Source: Deltaproteobacteria bacterium (GTDB lineage Bacteria; Desulfobacterota; JAENJC01). Taken from it: a stretch of 7,642 bases of DNA. The stretch's first letter is position 1; every line of letters starts with the position of its first letter. This document shows, piece by piece, positions 5,584-7,642 of this stretch. The stretch is taken from NCBI GenBank assembly GCA_016844545.1, contig JAENJC010000052.1, positions 1 to 7,642 on the forward strand, written 5' to 3'. Below the pieces are notes generated by a model. That model did no database searches, was not told the DNA's origin, and saw only the letters and a list, made by a program, of their open reading frames with translations. The position numbers and the translations under genes were made by a program.

Positions 5584-7410
5584 TTAACTTACCTGATAAT
5601 CCATCTCTGATTTCAAAAACGCTTCCACCACTTCCGGATCGAAATGATTCCCTGATAGTGACTTTATATGTTCAATCACTTGTTCTTTAGGCCAACCAAG
5701 TCTATAAGGGCGGTCAGATTGTAATGCATCATAAACATCTACTAAGGCGAATATCCTCGCGGATAGAGGAATCTCCTCCCCTTTCAGCCCCCTGGGGTAA
5801 CCTTTACCATCCCATCTTTCATGATGGTAATAAGGGATATCAATAGCTGACTTAAGGTATGTGATTGGCAAAAGAAGGTCACGGGCATAAACAGGATGCA
5901 TACGCATTATCTTCCATTCTTCCTCGGTGAGAGGTCCTGGTTTTAGGAGAATAGGATCTGGGACTCCCATCTTGCCAATATCGTGGAGTAATGCGCCTCT
6001 ACGTACGCTTTTAAGTACTTCCTCACTCATACCCATGTCACGGGCGAGACGTACTGTCATCTCAGTTACACGCTGAGAGTGCCCTTCGGTTTCTTTATCC
6101 CGAAGGTCAAGTGCATGCGACCAGCCCTCAAGTGTGGTTTCATAGGCTAATGAAAGCTCAGTATTTGCTCGGTGCAGGTCATTAAACAAAGAGGCATTGT
6201 CAACAGCTATGGCTGCCTGTGAAGCCAAAGCCTCTACAAAATCTAAAAAATCCTGATTCATGTCAAGCCTGGTACGATGGAACATCTCAATAACGCCCTT
6301 AATATTTCCCTTGGAAATGAGTGGCGCACAGCAGTAGGTGATAAAGCCTTCTTCCGACAAGAGAGGAGCGCGCAGGAAATCCCCTGCATCTTTTTGAAGG
6401 TTTTCAATATAGATTGTGCGGCCTTCAAGTGCGGCACGTCCTGCATATCCTTCACCAAGACGCAGATGGGAATGTTGGAGCACTTTGGTGCTAAAGCCGC
6501 GGCTGGCTGCATGTTCCAATCGTAGCGTGTTGGGATTACACAGCAGTATGTCGACAGCGTCAACATGCAGGGTGGCCGAGACCTGCTCCAGGAGAACATT
6601 GAGGATAACATGAAGATCAAGGCTTCCGGTAATCGCCATGTCGATATTGCGTAGTGCTGCCAGACGGTCTATTTGGTGTTTAATTTGTTCTTCAGCTATC
6701 CTGCGGCCTCTGATATCGCGAATTATAGCCGTTACGAATATACTGCCATTGACCCTATACGCTGATAGAGAGATTTCTATCGGTATTAATGTCCCGTCTC
6801 TCTTTAACCCCTCTACATTATACAATTTGTTATGTCTTAACTCCCCGGTTTGTATAAATTGCCTGAACCTCTTTTCAAGCTCAATTCTATAGCTATCAGG
6901 AACTATCAGATTTACATTCTTCCCCATCACATCTTCACGGCTGTAGCCAAATGTTTCCTCTGCCTTATTGTTCCACAATACGATATTCATTTCCGAGTCG
7001 CAAATAATCACAATGTCATTTAAGCTTTCCAAAATGGCAGAATATTGGGCATCAATGTTTTTGAGTTGAGTATCCTTAATATCGTAACTTTCCTTAAGAC
7101 TGGTTGTGTACCCCTCCAATTTGATATTTGCTTCTTCGAGCTCCTCCTGGAATTTTCTGCGCAATTTTACTTCAGTGATTATTGGAAGATATACTAATTT
7201 GTAAAATAAGGGTGTCAGAATCAGGGTCAGTGCTATGCTATCAAATAGGGCATTGAAAAACTCATTTTCAATGGGAACAACTATCAGAAACAGCATGACC
7301 AAAGCTTCTGCAATAAACACGATGGCTGCAATACGGATGGTATAAGTAAGGGCGGGGGAGGATAACCCTAAAGCATTATTATTGGTAGAATCTTTTGTGG
7401 TAGATGACAT
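5584..7410 (-). CDS. Membrane-anchored PAS-GAF-HD-GYP cyclic-di-GMP phosphodiesterase
   Basis: A 608-residue signalling protein. Two transmembrane segments (about 24-45 and 54-76) with only a very short extracytoplasmic turn anchor it in the inner membrane. A probable coiled coil follows (about 83-120), then PAS with its C-terminal PAC part (about 121-235; NDIVIICD, WNNKAEETFGYSREDVMGKN), GAF (about 255-408, ending ASQAAIAVDNASLFNDL), and HD-GYP (about 420-602). HD-GYP domains hydrolyse c-di-GMP to pGpG or GMP. The metal and catalytic set is complete: E440, H444, H476-D477, K480, H505, H529-H530, D558, plus the signature HHERWDGKGYP (529-539). With no periplasmic domain, the PAS and GAF domains should sense cytoplasmic or membrane signals; no cofactor-specific residue is obvious. 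GAGG (7415-7418) is 4 nt before the ATG. By eye the gene is more AT-rich than its neighbours. No GGDEF partner is in the window. Confidence 0.94.
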   Translation of the reverse strand: MSSTTKDSTNNNALGLSSPALTYTIRIAAIVFIAEALVMLFLIVVPIENEFFNALFDSIALTLILTPLFYKLVYLPIITEVKLRRKFQEELEEANIKLEGYTTSLKESYDIKDTQLKNIDAQYSAILESLNDIVIICDSEMNIVLWNNKAEETFGYSREDVMGKNVNLIVPDSYRIELEKRFRQFIQTGELRHNKLYNVEGLKRDGTLIPIEISLSAYRVNGSIFVTAIIRDIRGRRIAEEQIKHQIDRLAALRNIDMAITGSLDLHVILNVLLEQVSATLHVDAVDILLCNPNTLRLEHAASRGFSTKVLQHSHLRLGEGYAGRAALEGRTIYIENLQKDAGDFLRAPLLSEEGFITYCCAPLISKGNIKGVIEMFHRTRLDMNQDFLDFVEALASQAAIAVDNASLFNDLHRANTELSLAYETTLEGWSHALDLRDKETEGHSQRVTEMTVRLARDMGMSEEVLKSVRRGALLHDIGKMGVPDPILLKPGPLTEEEWKIMRMHPVYARDLLLPITYLKSAIDIPYYHHERWDGKGYPRGLKGEEIPLSARIFALVDVYDALQSDRPYRLGWPKEQVIEHIKSLSGNHFDPEVVEAFLKSEMDYQVS

Positions 7411-7422
7411 TATGCCTCACTT

Positions 7423-7445
7423 AAGTCCCCTTTAGGAAGGGTGGG
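7423..7445. repeat. Degenerate palindromic repeat in the HD-GYP leader
   Basis: The - strand reads CCCACCCTTCCTAAAGGGGA, with CCCTT and AAGGG as a 5-bp stem around CCTA. Its layout (CCC block, TTnnTAAA core, GGGG block) resembles the perfect palindrome at 4339-4361, though it is shorter and mismatched. It ends 5 nt before the ribosome binding site of the HD-GYP gene, so a hairpin here could affect translation. Confidence 0.45.
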
Positions 7446-7457
7446 TTAGCCAAACAT

Positions 7458-7486
7458 CTTTTAAACCCTGACAATTGGTTTGTCAA
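7458..7486 (-). promoter_or_regulatory. Sigma-70-type promoter candidate with overlapping inverted repeat
   Basis: The - strand has a perfect -35 TTGACA (7486-7481), a 17-nt spacer and TAAAAG (7463-7458), which matches 4 of 6 bases of TATAAT. Transcription would begin near 7450, giving a leader of about 40 nt to the HD-GYP start. TGACAA and TTGTCA (7469-7474 and 7480-7485, 5-nt spacer) form an inverted repeat over the -35 box and spacer, a plausible operator, but six bases per arm could be chance. Confidence 0.5.
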
Positions 7487-7518
7487 GTTGTTAAAGGTAT
7501 TTGGATAAGGATAGATGG

Positions 7519-7565
7519 AATAAATAAGAAGGCTTGGGCTTCTCTGGGGCCTCAAATTTTGAGGC
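7519..7565 (-). terminator. Two hairpins downstream of tmRNA, possible terminator region
   Basis: Past the tmRNA 3' end on the - strand come two inverted repeats. The first is GCCTCAAA/TTTGAGGC (7549-7565) around one base. The second (7527-7543) is AGAAGC/GCTTCT-like with one bulged base and a CCAA loop, followed by the T-rich TTATTTAT (7526-7519). The second resembles a weak intrinsic terminator. Their position between tmRNA and the HD-GYP promoter suits the end of the tmRNA transcript. Confidence 0.4.
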
Positions 7566-7604
7566 TTGAGATGGTCTAACTTATTGAAAGCTTTAGGAAT
7601 AGAT

Positions 7605-7642
7605 TGGTGGAGGCGGTGGGAGTCGAACCCACGTCCGAAGAT
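7605..7642 (-). ncRNA. ssrA: tmRNA (transfer-messenger RNA), 3' end only
   Basis: The - strand reads TTCGGACGTGGGTTCGACT, then CCCACC GCCTCC ACCA, ending in an encoded CCA (7607-7605). GTGGG (7632-7628), the loop TTCGACT (7627-7621) and CCCAC (7620-7616) form a 5-bp T-stem with a 7-nt loop, and CGCCTCC (7615-7609) is the 3' half of the acceptor stem. The TTCGGACG lead-in matches the tmRNA 3' end, as in E. coli TTTCGGACGCGGG, and not a normal tRNA variable loop. The 5' acceptor half, the tag reading frame and the pseudoknots lie beyond the right edge. tmRNA with SmpB rescues ribosomes stalled on broken mRNAs. A tRNA with an unusual variable region is the only alternative, and is less likely. 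Confidence 0.88.

Noticed and set aside
6258..6892. Frames on both strands inside the HD-GYP gene's GAF and PAS region
   Set aside because: The main frame has continuous PAS and GAF signatures there, so the alternatives are shadows.
7411..7604. c-di-GMP riboswitch in front of the HD-GYP gene
   Set aside because: The leader after the predicted start is only about 40 nt and lacks the paired stems of GEMM-type riboswitches.
7605..7642. Ordinary tRNA gene 3' end
   Set aside because: The T-arm and CCA would fit, but the TTCGGACG before the T-stem matches tmRNA rather than a tRNA variable loop. The 5' part is outside the window, so some doubt remains.

Overview
The window looks like a stretch of chromosome from a Gram-negative bacterium of medium GC content. 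KdsB (activation of the LPS core sugar Kdo) implies an outer membrane. A PflX-type radical SAM protein, thioredoxin reductase, GpsA and an HD-GYP signalling protein fit an anaerobic or facultative environmental lineage. Two short palindromes of the form CCCC(T/C)..TTTA..AAGGGG recall dispersed repeats that I associate with Nitrospirota and deltaproteobacterial genomes, but that placement is a guess. I see no phage, transposon, CRISPR or toxin-antitoxin signature, and the gene content is mostly housekeeping.

Layout. On the + strand, bases 1-957 hold a PflX-like radical SAM gene that is open at the left edge of the window. Everything else is on the - strand. Read in the direction of transcription (right to left) these are: the 3' end of tmRNA (7642-7605); a membrane-anchored PAS-GAF-HD-GYP cyclic-di-GMP phosphodiesterase (7410-5584) with its own promoter candidate; a divergent Na+/Ca2+-exchanger-family membrane protein with a TTG start (5394-4378); then a compact cluster trxB (4302-3385), gpsA (3388-2387), kdsB (2387-1650) and, after 78 nt, a YciO-like protein of the Sua5/YrdC superfamily (1571-963). 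The + and - strand genes converge with only 5 nt between stop codons.

How the genes fit together. trxB/gpsA overlap as ATGA and gpsA/kdsB as TAATG, so the three are almost certainly one translationally coupled transcript. It joins thiol redox balance, glycerol-3-phosphate for phospholipid, and Kdo activation for LPS, so envelope building is the common theme of the last two. The exchanger may be co-transcribed with trxB across a 75-nt gap that holds a perfect 11-bp palindrome. The HD-GYP protein is a separate signalling unit with a complete metal site and no visible GGDEF partner here.

I found no clear novel system. The points most worth a second look are the altered ion-site motifs of the exchanger, the missing canonical active-site residues in the YciO-like protein, two palindromic repeats and one cluster of CRCAGATT repeats between genes, and the promoter with an overlapping inverted repeat in front of the HD-GYP gene.
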